In this document: one piece after another, positions 8,687 through 17,458 of the stretch | Numbering within the stretch: position 1 is the stretch's first letter | How the letters are laid out: each line of letters begins with the position of its first letter | Assembly (NCBI RefSeq): GCF_021401135.1 | Contig: NZ_JACBFO010000005.1 | Location: 62,001-126,000, forward strand | Reading direction: 5' to 3' | Origin: Azonexus sp. R2A61 | Lineage (GTDB): Bacteria > Pseudomonadota > Gammaproteobacteria > Burkholderiales > Rhodocyclaceae | Length of the DNA: 64,000 nt | Made by a program: the position numbers and the translations under genes | Notes under the pieces: generated by a model | What the model was told of the DNA's origin: nothing | The model's input: only the letters and a program-made list of their open reading frames with translations | Database searches by the model: none

Positions 8687-11407
8687 TCACAGCCGGACAT
8701 TGAGCAGGACGCCGAGCATGTTGATCCGGTAGCCCTGTGCGCCGCCGTCCATGAATACGCCGGCACCGGTGCCGATCGGGATGACGCCGCCCAGGCCGTT
8801 GTAATGCCAGTCGTCGATCTTGCCGCGTTCGTGTCGGTAGAGCAGGCGGACCAGAACCGATTTGCTGAGCGGCTTGAGCATGTTCAGTTCAAGGGTGTGC
8901 TGAGAGGTTTTCAGGTCCTCGAATCCGCTACCGGCCAGTGCCGCCTGTGCAGCGGCCATGTTGGCCGGGGTGCTGTAGCTGATCTCGGTGCGGCCCAGCG
9001 AGTAGGTGTAATTCATGTCGACCAGCACGTCGCGGATCATCTGCTTGACGCCGAGCCCGAAGGTGTCGCTGGTGTCGCGGTGCGTTTGCGACCAGAGATT
9101 GGCGGCGTTGAATACTCGTCCGGTATTCGGATCGGCGCACAAGTATTCGGCGTTGTCGATGGTCAAACCGTTATTGCCGATGTTGCAGTTGAAGCCGGCC
9201 ACCGCGCCGCTGGGCACGCCTTGTTGCTTGATCTTGCCTTGCTGCCGGGAATAGAAGGCGTAAACGTTGGTCTGGGCGCCGGGTTGCCAGGATAGATCAA
9301 GGTTGAGCGATCCCAGGCGCTGGTGGTCGACGCGTCCGTATTCGGAATCGGGGTATTTCATGTCCTTGAACTGGGTGGCAATGCCCAGATCGAGGTCGTG
9401 TCGAAGCATGTAGTTGAAGCGGGCATTGACGATGTTTTGGTTGCGGTCTGCCAGGTCGTATTTGCGTAGCCGCGAATTCATGTGCACCACGAAAGTCGTC
9501 AGATTGGTGCCGACAGCGGTGGACGGGTCCCACAGATAGCCGCTGTAGAAATCCGTATAGGGATGATGGGTCTGGTATTCGTCGCCGCGGCGTCGGTCAT
9601 GTTCGAAGGAAAGGCGCAGCGTGCCGTCGCGCACCCCCCGATTGACGTAGCCCAGCTTGTATTTGTCTTCCCAGGTTTCGTCGCGCTCCCGATGGTCGCG
9701 GTGATAGATTTCCCGCTCGTAGCCGGCGCTGATGCTGCTGGCCTTGCCAAGCCGGTAGTCGGCATCGACAGCGTAGATCAGTTGCTTGTAGTCGAACGGG
9801 ATATTGCGGATGTAGGCGTTGCCGGTCGCCGTCGAGCCGAAGGAGGTGCCGCTGCCGTCGTTGACCACGCGACCCCAGACGCCCGTACAGCCGTAGCCGC
9901 TGGCGGTATTCGCCGGATCGCCGCCGGCCGCGCTGTTGCAGAGCAGGAATTCGGTATGGTTTCTGGTTTCGTAATAGCGGACCTTGCCTTTGACGTTGAG
10001 CGTATCCAGCGGATTGAGCGACAGGCCGAGATCGATGAGCCTGGTGTCGATGCGCGCGTCGGCCGTCTTCCGGCTGAGGGAATCCGTGGTGTGCCAGTTG
10101 CTCAGGCCGGCGGCCACGACATTCGGATTGACCGTAAACGGAATCAGGTCGTCGTTCTGGCGCGAGGTGGCCAGCGAAACGACGGCGGTGAAGCGTCCTT
10201 TCCAGAGGTCCGGGAGTTGTCGGGCGTATTCTCCTTTGGCGCTGTAGTAGTCATTGTTCGGGTAGAGGTCGAGCCGTCCCTGCGAGAAGCCGCCGTTGGC
10301 CGCCGTGACCCCGTTGAGATTCAGCGCCCCGAAGTTGTTGACTGAGGTGATGTTGTCGAAGGTCAGCGTATCGATGTTATTTCGGAACCAGGAGGCGTTG
10401 ACCGTGAGATTGAAGGCGTTGAGCTTGTCGGCGTATTGCACCCCGGCGATCAGGTCGTTGGTCCGATAGTCGATCGGTTCGGCAATTTCGACGTTGGCAT
10501 TGGTGCCGCCGCCGCCCCAGGTAACGCCGAAGGGGCGAGCACCTTCGCGTTTTTCGCTGGTGAAGCTGGCGAAGAATTTCCATTTGTCCAGAAAGCTCAG
10601 GTCAGCCCGAACGCCGCCCTTGCTGCGCGTGATGCCGAGTCGCGATTCGCCGGTTGCGGCCAGTGCGGCGTTGCCGGCTGTGACGAATTCGCCTTGCGTC
10701 TGGACGGTGTTTGCGCCGACGCCATCAAGTGCCGGTGTCTTGATGCCGCCAACCCGCACACCGTTGGCCAGGGCGGTGGACGACAAGGTCAGATTGCCGG
10801 TGCCGACGCCGTCGTAAAGCGATCGGTAGCTGGTTGTGAAGGTATGTGTTGTCTGGTTGTAGAAGGCTTTGATTTTCCAGAGGTTGTACTGGCCGAATTG
10901 CAGGCTGTAGAACTGGTCTCCCTGACCGACGGCGCCACCGTTCGCTTCGATGAAACCGTTGTCTTGCGGGTTTTCCGCGTTGATGCCGAAACTGCTGATA
11001 TACGGGCCGTTCTCCAGATCCTTGTAACGTGTGAAGCCTTGCGATTTCCGGTCGCCATCCACGCCAATCACACCGGCTTCGACATGGCCCAGCAGGGACC
11101 ATTCGCCGACCTTCGTTTCGGCGGCCCTGACCTGGGTCGGCATCTCGTACATCTGGCCGGTTGGTGTGTGCGCGACCGGATCGTAGGTAGCGCCGACGCC
11201 TTCGCTGTCCGGCGGATTGCCATAGCGTGCCGGATCAACGCCTCTGGTATGCATTGCATTACCGATACTCGTGTCCTGGCCGACGCCGGAATCGGCCATG
11301 GCCGTTCCGTACTGGGCAATGGCCAGAGCGACCGAGGTGGCGATCAAGGTGCTACGGAAGTGCGTTTCCCCGTCGCCGGCGCCGTGCTGGACTGTGCGTA
11401 TTTTCAT
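8687..11407 (-). CDS. Decaheme-associated outer membrane protein, MtrB/PioB family
   Basis: Outer-membrane beta-barrel of 906 residues that should sheath the decaheme cytochrome encoded just upstream, so electrons can cross the outer membrane. A signal peptide (about 38 residues, ending TAMA) is followed by many alternating hydrophobic/polar strands rich in Tyr, Trp and Asp, and the chain ends in a short strand (GVLLNVRL) as barrels of this group do. The length is longer than Shewanella MtrB (about 700) and nearer to PioB/MtoB types. No N-terminal CXXC pair like that of Shewanella MtrB is present. The gene follows the decaheme gene by 17 bases. The family call is from architecture and context. 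Confidence 0.88.
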   Translation of the reverse strand: MKIRTVQHGAGDGETHFRSTLIATSVALAIAQYGTAMADSGVGQDTSIGNAMHTRGVDPARYGNPPDSEGVGATYDPVAHTPTGQMYEMPTQVRAAETKVGEWSLLGHVEAGVIGVDGDRKSQGFTRYKDLENGPYISSFGINAENPQDNGFIEANGGAVGQGDQFYSLQFGQYNLWKIKAFYNQTTHTFTTSYRSLYDGVGTGNLTLSSTALANGVRVGGIKTPALDGVGANTVQTQGEFVTAGNAALAATGESRLGITRSKGGVRADLSFLDKWKFFASFTSEKREGARPFGVTWGGGGTNANVEIAEPIDYRTNDLIAGVQYADKLNAFNLTVNASWFRNNIDTLTFDNITSVNNFGALNLNGVTAANGGFSQGRLDLYPNNDYYSAKGEYARQLPDLWKGRFTAVVSLATSRQNDDLIPFTVNPNVVAAGLSNWHTTDSLSRKTADARIDTRLIDLGLSLNPLDTLNVKGKVRYYETRNHTEFLLCNSAAGGDPANTASGYGCTGVWGRVVNDGSGTSFGSTATGNAYIRNIPFDYKQLIYAVDADYRLGKASSISAGYEREIYHRDHRERDETWEDKYKLGYVNRGVRDGTLRLSFEHDRRRGDEYQTHHPYTDFYSGYLWDPSTAVGTNLTTFVVHMNSRLRKYDLADRNQNIVNARFNYMLRHDLDLGIATQFKDMKYPDSEYGRVDHQRLGSLNLDLSWQPGAQTNVYAFYSRQQGKIKQQGVPSGAVAGFNCNIGNNGLTIDNAEYLCADPNTGRVFNAANLWSQTHRDTSDTFGLGVKQMIRDVLVDMNYTYSLGRTEISYSTPANMAAAQAALAGSGFEDLKTSQHTLELNMLKPLSKSVLVRLLYRHERGKIDDWHYNGLGGVIPIGTGAGVFMDGGAQGYRINMLGVLLNVRL

Positions 11408-11424
11408 GTCCCTCTCCCCCTTCG

Positions 11425-12384
11425 TTAGCGCTGGAAGCGCGAGCCGGCCGGATGATTGCTGCCGTGAATCTGCGAATGGCAGTTCTGGCAGGATCGGCTC
11501 ATCACGCGAGCATTCAGGTTGGCGCCGGCCACCCCGAGCTGGTTGGCCGTCTGGTTGGCGCTATAGAAGGCCGATGGGTGATTGGTGTTGGCGTGGCACT
11601 GTTGGCACAACTGCGGGCGGGCGGTCTGCAGCAGCTTGTCGTGGTTCGAGCCATGCGGCGAATGACAATTCATGCAGTTTTCCCGAACTGGCGCGTGTTC
11701 CCAGATGAAGGGGCCACGTTTTTCGGCGTGACAGGCGTAGCAGAGTTCGTTGACGCTGTCCGCCTTGAGCAGTGGCTTGGTTACCGAGCCGTGCGGGTTA
11801 TGACAATCGACACAGCTCATTTTCCCTTCAGGAACCGGCATGTGCGAGCGCTTGTGAAATTCGGAACGCTGCTGGCGGTGGCAGGTCTGGCAGGTTTCGG
11901 TGATGCTGGCTTTCTTGAGCAGCCCCTGCGCTGAAAATTTGGCCATCGGATTGTGGCAGTCGCTGCAGGAAAGCTTGTTTCCCGCGTGTGCGGAGCCCGG
12001 CCAATGCATCCGGTTGCCTCCCTGGTGACAGGTCAGGCATTGCGCCGTCTGCTTTTCGACCGGTGTTCCCCATTCCCTGGTGAAACCGATGATCAGGCTC
12101 TTGTTTTCCGCATCCTTGGCGTGCAGCGAACCCGGACCGTGACAGGCTTCGCAGACTTGACGCTCCTGATCGTTCTTCGGGTTCTGCCGGAATACTTTGG
12201 CGTGGAGGGTGTCCCGGAAATGTGCGTTTTCCTGGCCATGGCAGGCGATGCACTGCTTTTCGCCGATGTAGGTGGCCTTGTGCATCGGATCGTCGGCGGT
12301 CAGCGCATTCTTGCCGAGCATGCCAGCAATCATGACGAGGGCGACCAAGCCGAAGCGCACCGCAGATCTTGTGGTGAGTGCCAT
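11425..12384 (-). CDS. Decaheme c-type cytochrome, MtrA/DmsE type
   Basis: Periplasmic decaheme cytochrome that inserts into the partner barrel and conducts electrons through the outer membrane. The start MALTTRSAVR gives 319 residues with a signal sequence (LVALVMIAGML); GGAGG lies 11 bases upstream. Exactly ten CXXCH motifs are visible, at residues 45, 78, 116, 140, 165, 191, 215, 237, 260 and 299. Size and heme count match MtrA, PioA, MtoA and DmsE. An in-frame ATG at 12459 would add 25 residues without a signal-like character and is less likely. No gene for a surface cytochrome (MtrC/OmcA) or quinol oxidase (CymA) is adjacent. Confidence 0.92.
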   Translation of the reverse strand: MALTTRSAVRFGLVALVMIAGMLGKNALTADDPMHKATYIGEKQCIACHGQENAHFRDTLHAKVFRQNPKNDQERQVCEACHGPGSLHAKDAENKSLIIGFTREWGTPVEKQTAQCLTCHQGGNRMHWPGSAHAGNKLSCSDCHNPMAKFSAQGLLKKASITETCQTCHRQQRSEFHKRSHMPVPEGKMSCVDCHNPHGSVTKPLLKADSVNELCYACHAEKRGPFIWEHAPVRENCMNCHSPHGSNHDKLLQTARPQLCQQCHANTNHPSAFYSANQTANQLGVAGANLNARVMSRSCQNCHSQIHGSNHPAGSRFQR

Positions 12385-12620
12385 GCTTTCTGTTTCCTCC
12401 ATCGGGGCTTCGTCGCAACGAATTCTCCAGGCCAGCGCCTGGAGAAGCCCCTCCTCCATGTTTATGTCTCTTCAATCGCTACGCGGATAGCGTGCAACCG
12501 GCTTTTTTTGTCACAGGGAGGTTTTTCCGCCGACCTCCCTGGCAGGCAGAATAGAGGAGGGGAGGAAGGTCGGTCTTGCCGGAAAGTGCACGATTAGTTG
12601 CCTGTAAGTGCACAAGGCGT
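12385..12620 (-). promoter_or_regulatory. Control region ahead of the decaheme/porin operon
   Basis: This 236-base gap between the regulator stop and the decaheme start holds several elements. Two exact direct repeats AAGTGCAC lie at 12584-12591 and 12606-12613, 22 bp apart start to start (two helical turns), as AraC-type sites often are. A 9-bp inverted repeat with a ten-base loop spans 12514-12541; it has no U-run on either strand. An 8-bp stem with a CAGC loop lies at 12425-12444, probably in the leader RNA. A possible minus-strand -35 (TTGCAC) is near 12491-12496 but no convincing -10 follows. The operator role is inferred. Confidence 0.45.
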
Positions 12621-13580
12621 TCAGCGGGTAGCGCCCCGGTTTTCTTCGCGAAATTCACGCGGAGAGCGTCCAAAACGCTTCTGGAACAGCCGGCTGAAGT
12701 GCGCGGCATCATTGAATCCGTAAGCGTAGGCAATCTGCGCGATGGTCCATCCTTGCGCCGAGCCGAGTTCGAGTTTGCAACGTTGAAGGCGCCGTTCCTG
12801 GACCCATTGCATCAGATGCAAGGGTTCGTCCCGGAACAGGCTGTGCAGATAGCGGGGTGACAGCCCGACGGCCTGGGATATCTTGGCAACGCTGAGTTCG
12901 GGGTCGGCGAGATGGGTTTCGATAAACTGGCGAATCCGTTGCCGATGGTAGGTGCGTAGCCGGGAGGATTCGGCGCTTCCACCATCTTCCTTGGCGCCAA
13001 CTGCCGATCCGAGGAGTCCGAGCAGCATGCGGCCGGCTGCGCTACGGCAACTGCGGCCGAGCTGTTCCGCGTTGCGCTGGAACGAAACCGCCCAGTCCAG
13101 CAACATGCCGGCGGGGCCACCGTCGGCGGCCAGAGGTTTGCCTGCCTGGCTTTCCCAATCCGGGCAGTATTCCGAGAGCAAGGATCCGGGAAAGGCCAGA
13201 ATCATGTGGGTGGTGTTGTCCGGGTGAAAGATCATTCCCTTGTCAGCCAACGGAAAGACGCAGATGCTGCGCGGTTCCATCAGCATTTCCGGATGTCCCT
13301 CGTGGCGTCGGACGCAGTAGCCTTCGATATTGATGTCGGCGAAGGCATAGGTGCTTTCGCTGTTTTGCCAACTGGCCCGAAATGCCGAGCCCCGGCGCGT
13401 ACCGATGGCAACCTCGCCCAGCGACCAGGCTGCGATCGATTGTTCGAAAGCCTGGTCACCAAAGGGCTCCACCCGACTGTCGACGCCGAGGTGTTCCCGC
13501 ATGTGCGCCGCCCACCAGTCCGGTTTGTCGCCGGCTGCGACGTGTTCCGTACTGAATTCGATACGTTCTTGCGCAGACAT
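12621..13580 (-). CDS. AraC-family transcriptional regulator
   Basis: DNA-binding regulator of 319 residues. Residues 1-200 resemble the AraC-binding-like sensor domain found in activators such as those of the PF14525 type. The C-terminal AraC/XylS DNA-binding domain has its two helix-turn-helix units near 229-250 and 278-303, with the typical IAYAYGFNDAAHFSRLFQKRFG signature split across the second. The start at 13580 has a strong GGGGAGGGGG site. It is encoded just upstream of and in the same direction as the decaheme operon, so it is the natural candidate for its regulator. The effector is unknown. Confidence 0.9.
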   Translation of the reverse strand: MSAQERIEFSTEHVAAGDKPDWWAAHMREHLGVDSRVEPFGDQAFEQSIAAWSLGEVAIGTRRGSAFRASWQNSESTYAFADINIEGYCVRRHEGHPEMLMEPRSICVFPLADKGMIFHPDNTTHMILAFPGSLLSEYCPDWESQAGKPLAADGGPAGMLLDWAVSFQRNAEQLGRSCRSAAGRMLLGLLGSAVGAKEDGGSAESSRLRTYHRQRIRQFIETHLADPELSVAKISQAVGLSPRYLHSLFRDEPLHLMQWVQERRLQRCKLELGSAQGWTIAQIAYAYGFNDAAHFSRLFQKRFGRSPREFREENRGATR

Positions 13581-13807
13581 ACCCCCTCCCCTGGGCAAGC
13601 AAGCGGTGGCGGAGGTTCCTTGAGGAATTTTTTGACTGACGCCGAGCCGATTGCGGGTCTCAAAGCTTTTCTGCGCTGAACTCCTAGATGTTTCTTGCCT
13701 TTGTGCCAAGGCTTCCGAAAACTGCCGCAGACACTAGCGCGCCCGAAGAGAAAAACATAATTGTTTTTTTCTTTCGCAGTAATAGCGTTCGACTATAGTG
13801 AATCGAT
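13581..13807. other. Intergenic region between recQ 3' end and the AraC-type gene
   Basis: These 227 bases hold the leader of the AraC-type gene (minus strand). They include an AT-rich block near 13745-13810 (runs of A and T with an imperfect inverted repeat at about 13747-13779), unusual in this GC-rich window, which likely contains the promoter. No gene was found. Confidence 0.4.
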
Positions 13808-15649
13808 TTATGTATTAGGAATTCTTGTTGCCGAGTTCTCGTCGCGGATCAGTGCCAGCAATTCCTCGCCGTAATGTTCGATCTTGGCCGAACCCATGCC
13901 GCTGATCCCGGCCAGCAGCCCGTGGCTGACCGGGCGCGATTCGGCGAGTTCGCGCAGGGTCTTGTCGTGCAGGATGACGTAGGCCGGGACGCCTTGTTCG
14001 CGTGCCGTGTCGGCTCGCCACTTGCGCAGCAACTGGAAAAGCGCCTCGTCGGCTGGTGAGAGGTCGCTGATCGGCACACTACGGTTGCCGCGCGGCGTGG
14101 TCGGACGCTTTTTCGTCGGGCGGCGCAGGGAGACGGTTCGCTGTCCCTTGAGCACATGGCGGGCCTCCTCGGTCAGGCGCAGCGCTCCGTGCTCGGTCAT
14201 GTCCACGTGTACCAGGCCGGCAGCGGCCAACTGACGGAAGATGCTCTTCCAGTCACGTTCGTCCAGATCGGCGCCGACGCCGAAGGTTGGCAACTGGTCG
14301 TGCCCCCACTGGCGCATCTTGTCGCTGGCCTTGCCGCGCAGGACATCGATCAGATGTCCGACGCCGAAGCGCATGCCGGTCCGGTAGATGGCCGACAATG
14401 CCTTTTGCGCCGCCTGGGTACCGTCCCAGAGTTCGGGCGGTTCGGCGCAGACGTCGCAGTTGTTGCAGGGTTCGCGCGCTTCGCCGAAATAGTTGAGCAG
14501 GACCTGGCGCCGGCAGCGCGGTGCTTCGCAATAGGCGAGCAGTGCGGTCAACCGTTGCGCTTCAAGGATTTTCTGGTGCTCGGCGGCGGCCGATTCGGCG
14601 ATCCGTGCATGCTGCAGTGCGACGTCCTGCATGCCGTAGGCCATCCAGGCTTCGGAGGGCTCACCGTCGCGTCCGGCTCGCCCGGTTTCCTGATAGTAGG
14701 CTTCGATGCTCTTCGGCAGGTCGAGATGGGCGACGAAGCGGACGTCGGGCTTGTCGACGCCCATGCCGAAGGCGATCGTCGCGCACATCACCAGGCCTTC
14801 CTCGCGCAGGAAACGGCGTTGGTTGGCAGCACGCTCCTCGGCCGGCAGGCCAGCATGGTAAGCCAGCGCCGGATAACCCTGGGTACTCAACCAGGCGGCG
14901 GTTTCCTCGACCTTCTTGCGCGACAGGCAATAGACGATGCCGGCCTGGCCCTTGCGGCCGGCCAGGAATCCGAGCAGTTGCTGGCGGGCATTGTCCTTTT
15001 CGACGACGGTGTAGCGGATGTTCGGCCGGTCGAAGCTGGACAGGAAAACGCGTGCTTCGGCCAGACCGAGACGTTGCTGCATCTCTTGCTGCGTCGCCCG
15101 GTCGGCGGTGGCGGTCAGCGCGATGCGCGGGACCGCCGGGTAGCGCTCGTGCAGCGCTGACAATTGCAGATATTCGGGGCGGAAATCGTGTCCCCATTGC
15201 GAAACGCAGTGCGCTTCGTCGATGGCGAACAAGGCCAGCCTGCCTGCCTCGTTCAGGGCATCGAGCATGGCCAGTGTGCGGTCGAGCATCAATCGCTCGG
15301 GGGCGATGTAAACCAGGTCGAGCGTGCCGTTGAACATGGCCTGCTCGACGGCTTGGGCGGTTCGCCAGTCGAGCGTCGAGTTGAGGACGGCGGCCTTGAC
15401 GCCAAGTTGGGTCAGGGCGTCCACCTGGTCCTGCATCAGCGCAATCAGCGGCGAAACGACGATGGCACAACCGGTGCGCAGCAGAGCGGGAATCTGGTAG
15501 CACAGGCTCTTGCCGCCGCCGGTCGGCATCAATACCAGGGCATCGCCGCCGCGGGCAACGTGCTCGATGATCTCGGCCTGCGCGCCGCGGAAGGCCGGGT
15601 AGCCGAATACGTCGCGCAGGACGTCGAGGGCGGAGCTTGCGGTCGACAT
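13808..15649 (-). CDS. recQ: ATP-dependent DNA helicase RecQ
   Basis: 3'-5' DNA helicase of recombination and fork repair. Visible in order: Walker A ([12 protein letters not shown]), DEAH box followed by [13 protein letters not shown], helicase C-terminal motifs with [10 protein letters not shown], the zinc site (C-x-x-x-x-CRRQ..CNNCDVC), winged helix, and a C-terminal HRDC domain. It has 613 residues, the typical RecQ length. The start at [11 protein letters not shown] lies four bases after the lpxH stop, so its ribosome site sits inside lpxH and translation is probably coupled. It is the last gene of the six-gene minus-strand operon that begins at 19847. Confidence 0.96.
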   Translation of the reverse strand: MSTASSALDVLRDVFGYPAFRGAQAEIIEHVARGGDALVLMPTGGGKSLCYQIPALLRTGCAIVVSPLIALMQDQVDALTQLGVKAAVLNSTLDWRTAQAVEQAMFNGTLDLVYIAPERLMLDRTLAMLDALNEAGRLALFAIDEAHCVSQWGHDFRPEYLQLSALHERYPAVPRIALTATADRATQQEMQQRLGLAEARVFLSSFDRPNIRYTVVEKDNARQQLLGFLAGRKGQAGIVYCLSRKKVEETAAWLSTQGYPALAYHAGLPAEERAANQRRFLREEGLVMCATIAFGMGVDKPDVRFVAHLDLPKSIEAYYQETGRAGRDGEPSEAWMAYGMQDVALQHARIAESAAAEHQKILEAQRLTALLAYCEAPRCRRQVLLNYFGEAREPCNNCDVCAEPPELWDGTQAAQKALSAIYRTGMRFGVGHLIDVLRGKASDKMRQWGHDQLPTFGVGADLDERDWKSIFRQLAAAGLVHVDMTEHGALRLTEEARHVLKGQRTVSLRRPTKKRPTTPRGNRSVPISDLSPADEALFQLLRKWRADTAREQGVPAYVILHDKTLRELAESRPVSHGLLAGISGMGSAKIEHYGEELLALIRDENSATRIPNT

Positions 15650-15653
15650 CGCG

Positions 15654-16385
15654 TCAGGCCGGATTTTCCGGCAGCACGGCTTCGCGTCGTAGCGTCTCGC
15701 CGTCCCAGACCAGGCAGTCGCCACGGTCCTCGTGCCAGTCGCCGAGCACCCAGCGTTCGACATGGATGCCGTCGACGATATGGTCGTGCGTCGCCGGCTG
15801 GTGGGTATGGCCGTGGATGAAGGTGGCGTAGCCGTGTTCGCGCAGGAAATCGTCGGTGGCGGCCGGCGTCAGGTCTTCATAGGTGTTGCGGCGTTGCTTG
15901 TTGCGGGCGCTGCGCCAGCGGATGTAGCTGCCAAGCAGGCGGCGGAACCAGCGCGGTCGGGCCAGCATGCGCGTCAGCCAGGCCGGATCACGGACTTTTC
16001 GCCGATAGGCGACGTAGGCCGGGTCGTCCAGACACAGCGCATCGCCGTGCGATAGCACGAAGGACCAGGAAGGAAGGTCGAGTGGGCAGGGATCGGGCAG
16101 CAGCGTGACGCCGCTGGCGGCGGCAAAAGCCGGGCCGAGCGCGAAGTCGCGGTTGCCGTGCATGACGTGGATTTTCAGGCCCTGGTCGCTGGCCTTGCGC
16201 AGCGCGCCGATGATGTTGCGGTGCCAGGCATCGTCGACATCGTCGCCGACCCACACTTCGAACAGGTCGCCGAGAATGTACAGCGCCTCCGCCTGGCGTG
16301 CTCGCCCGGCGAGAAAGCCGAGGAACAAAGCAGTCGCCCCGGGGGACCGGGGCGACAGGTGGAGATCGGAAATGAAAAGGATCAA
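15654..16385 (-). CDS. lpxH: UDP-2,3-diacylglucosamine diphosphatase
   Basis: Metallophosphoesterase of lipid A synthesis that releases UMP from UDP-2,3-diacylglucosamine at the inner face of the inner membrane. The calcineurin-like metal motifs are clear: FISDLHL at the N-terminus, [20 protein letters not shown], and HGHTHQPA near the C-terminus. The protein has 243 residues, as LpxH usually does. Its start overlaps the ppiB stop by four bases. The presence of lpxH fits a Gram-negative betaproteobacterium. Confidence 0.96.
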   Translation of the reverse strand: MILFISDLHLSPRSPGATALFLGFLAGRARQAEALYILGDLFEVWVGDDVDDAWHRNIIGALRKASDQGLKIHVMHGNRDFALGPAFAAASGVTLLPDPCPLDLPSWSFVLSHGDALCLDDPAYVAYRRKVRDPAWLTRMLARPRWFRRLLGSYIRWRSARNKQRRNTYEDLTPAATDDFLREHGYATFIHGHTHQPATHDHIVDGIHVERWVLGDWHEDRGDCLVWDGETLRREAVLPENPA

Positions 16386-16879
16386 ACGATCTCGGCCTTT
16401 TCGATGATCACGTCTTCCTTCGGCACGTCCTGATGGAATCCCTTGTTGCCGGTCGGCACGCTGCGAATCTTGTCGACCACTTCCAGGCCTTCGACGACCT
16501 GGCCGAAGACGCAGTAGCCCCAGCCCTGGCCGGACGGTGCCTTGAAGTCGAGAAAATCGTTATCCACGGTGTTGATGAAGAACTGGGCGGTGGCCGAATG
16601 CGGGTCGCTGGTACGGGCCATGGCGATGCTGCCGCGAACGTTCTGCAGACCGTTGGCAGCCTCGTTCTCGATCGGATCCTGGGTCGGCTTCTGATCCATG
16701 CCGACGACAAAGCCGCCGCCCTGGATCATGAAATTCTTGATCACGCGGTGGAAGATGGTGCCGTCGTAATGGCCGGCTTCAACGTAGGCCAGGAAGTTGG
16801 CAACTGTCTTCGGCGCCTTTTCGGCGTCGAGTTGCAGCGTGATCGTGCCGTGGTTGGTGGTGAGCTTGACTTGCGACAT
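16382..16879 (-). CDS. ppiB: Cytosolic peptidyl-prolyl cis-trans isomerase (cyclophilin B type)
   Basis: Cyclophilin that speeds proline isomerisation during folding. It has no signal peptide, so it should act in the cytoplasm. The core shows [29 protein letters not shown] and [14 protein letters not shown], all standard cyclophilin segments. It has 165 residues, matching E. coli PpiB. It lies 12 bases after the exported paralogue ppiA and overlaps lpxH by four bases. Confidence 0.95.
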   Translation of the reverse strand: MSQVKLTTNHGTITLQLDAEKAPKTVANFLAYVEAGHYDGTIFHRVIKNFMIQGGGFVVGMDQKPTQDPIENEAANGLQNVRGSIAMARTSDPHSATAQFFINTVDNDFLDFKAPSGQGWGYCVFGQVVEGLEVVDKIRSVPTGNKGFHQDVPKEDVIIEKAEIV

Positions 16880-16891
16880 GGAGCGCTTTCC

Positions 16892-17458
16892 TTACTTTTC
16901 CGAGATGATCTTGACGCTTTCGATGACGACCGGCGTGCGCGGTACGTTCTGGTGCATGCCGGCGCTACCGGTCGGTACCTGGGCAATGCGGTCGACGACG
17001 TCCATGCCCTGGACGACCTTGCCGAATACCGCATAACCCCAGCCATCGAAGGATGGGTAGTCGAGATTGCCGTTGTCGGCATGGTTGATGAAGAACTGGG
17101 CGGTGGCCGAGTTGGGGTCGCGGGTGCGCGCCATGGCAATGCTGCCGCGCACATTGCGCAGGCCGTTGCGCGATTCGTTTTCGATCGGCGCGCGTGGCGT
17201 TTTCTGCTTCATCGCCGCATCGAAACCGCCACCCTGGATCATGAAGCCGGGAATCACGCGATGGAAAACGGTGCCCTGATAGAAGCCGTCCTTGGCGTAC
17301 TGAAGGAAGTTGGCGGCACTTTTCGGCGCCTTGTCGGCATCCAGTTCGACAACGATGCGCCCCTGATTGGTGTTCAGCTCAACGGTCGGCGCAGCAATGG
17401 CGCCTGCGGTCGACATCAGGAAAAGGGCAAAAATGCCCAGCTGTTTGCACTTGTTCAT
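16892..17458 (-). CDS. ppiA: Exported peptidyl-prolyl cis-trans isomerase (cyclophilin A type)
   Basis: Periplasmic cyclophilin that assists folding of envelope proteins. The start [14 protein letters not shown] gives a signal peptide of about 22 residues ending in GAIA. The mature domain has [13 protein letters not shown] and [16 protein letters not shown]. It has 188 residues, like E. coli PpiA. Longer in-frame starts would run into the L,D-transpeptidase gene and remove the signal from the N-terminus. The start overlaps the preceding stop by four bases. Tandem ppiA-ppiB is a duplication with different cell locations. Confidence 0.94.
   Translation of the reverse strand: MNKCKQLGIFALFLMSTAGAIAAPTVELNTNQGRIVVELDADKAPKSAANFLQYAKDGFYQGTVFHRVIPGFMIQGGGFDAAMKQKTPRAPIENESRNGLRNVRGSIAMARTRDPNSATAQFFINHADNGNLDYPSFDGWGYAVFGKVVQGMDVVDRIAQVPTGSAGMHQNVPRTPVVIESVKIISEK

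Noticed and set aside
12514-12541. Intrinsic terminator of the AraC-type gene
   Set aside because: The stem is good but no U-run follows in the direction of transcription; kept only as an unexplained inverted repeat.
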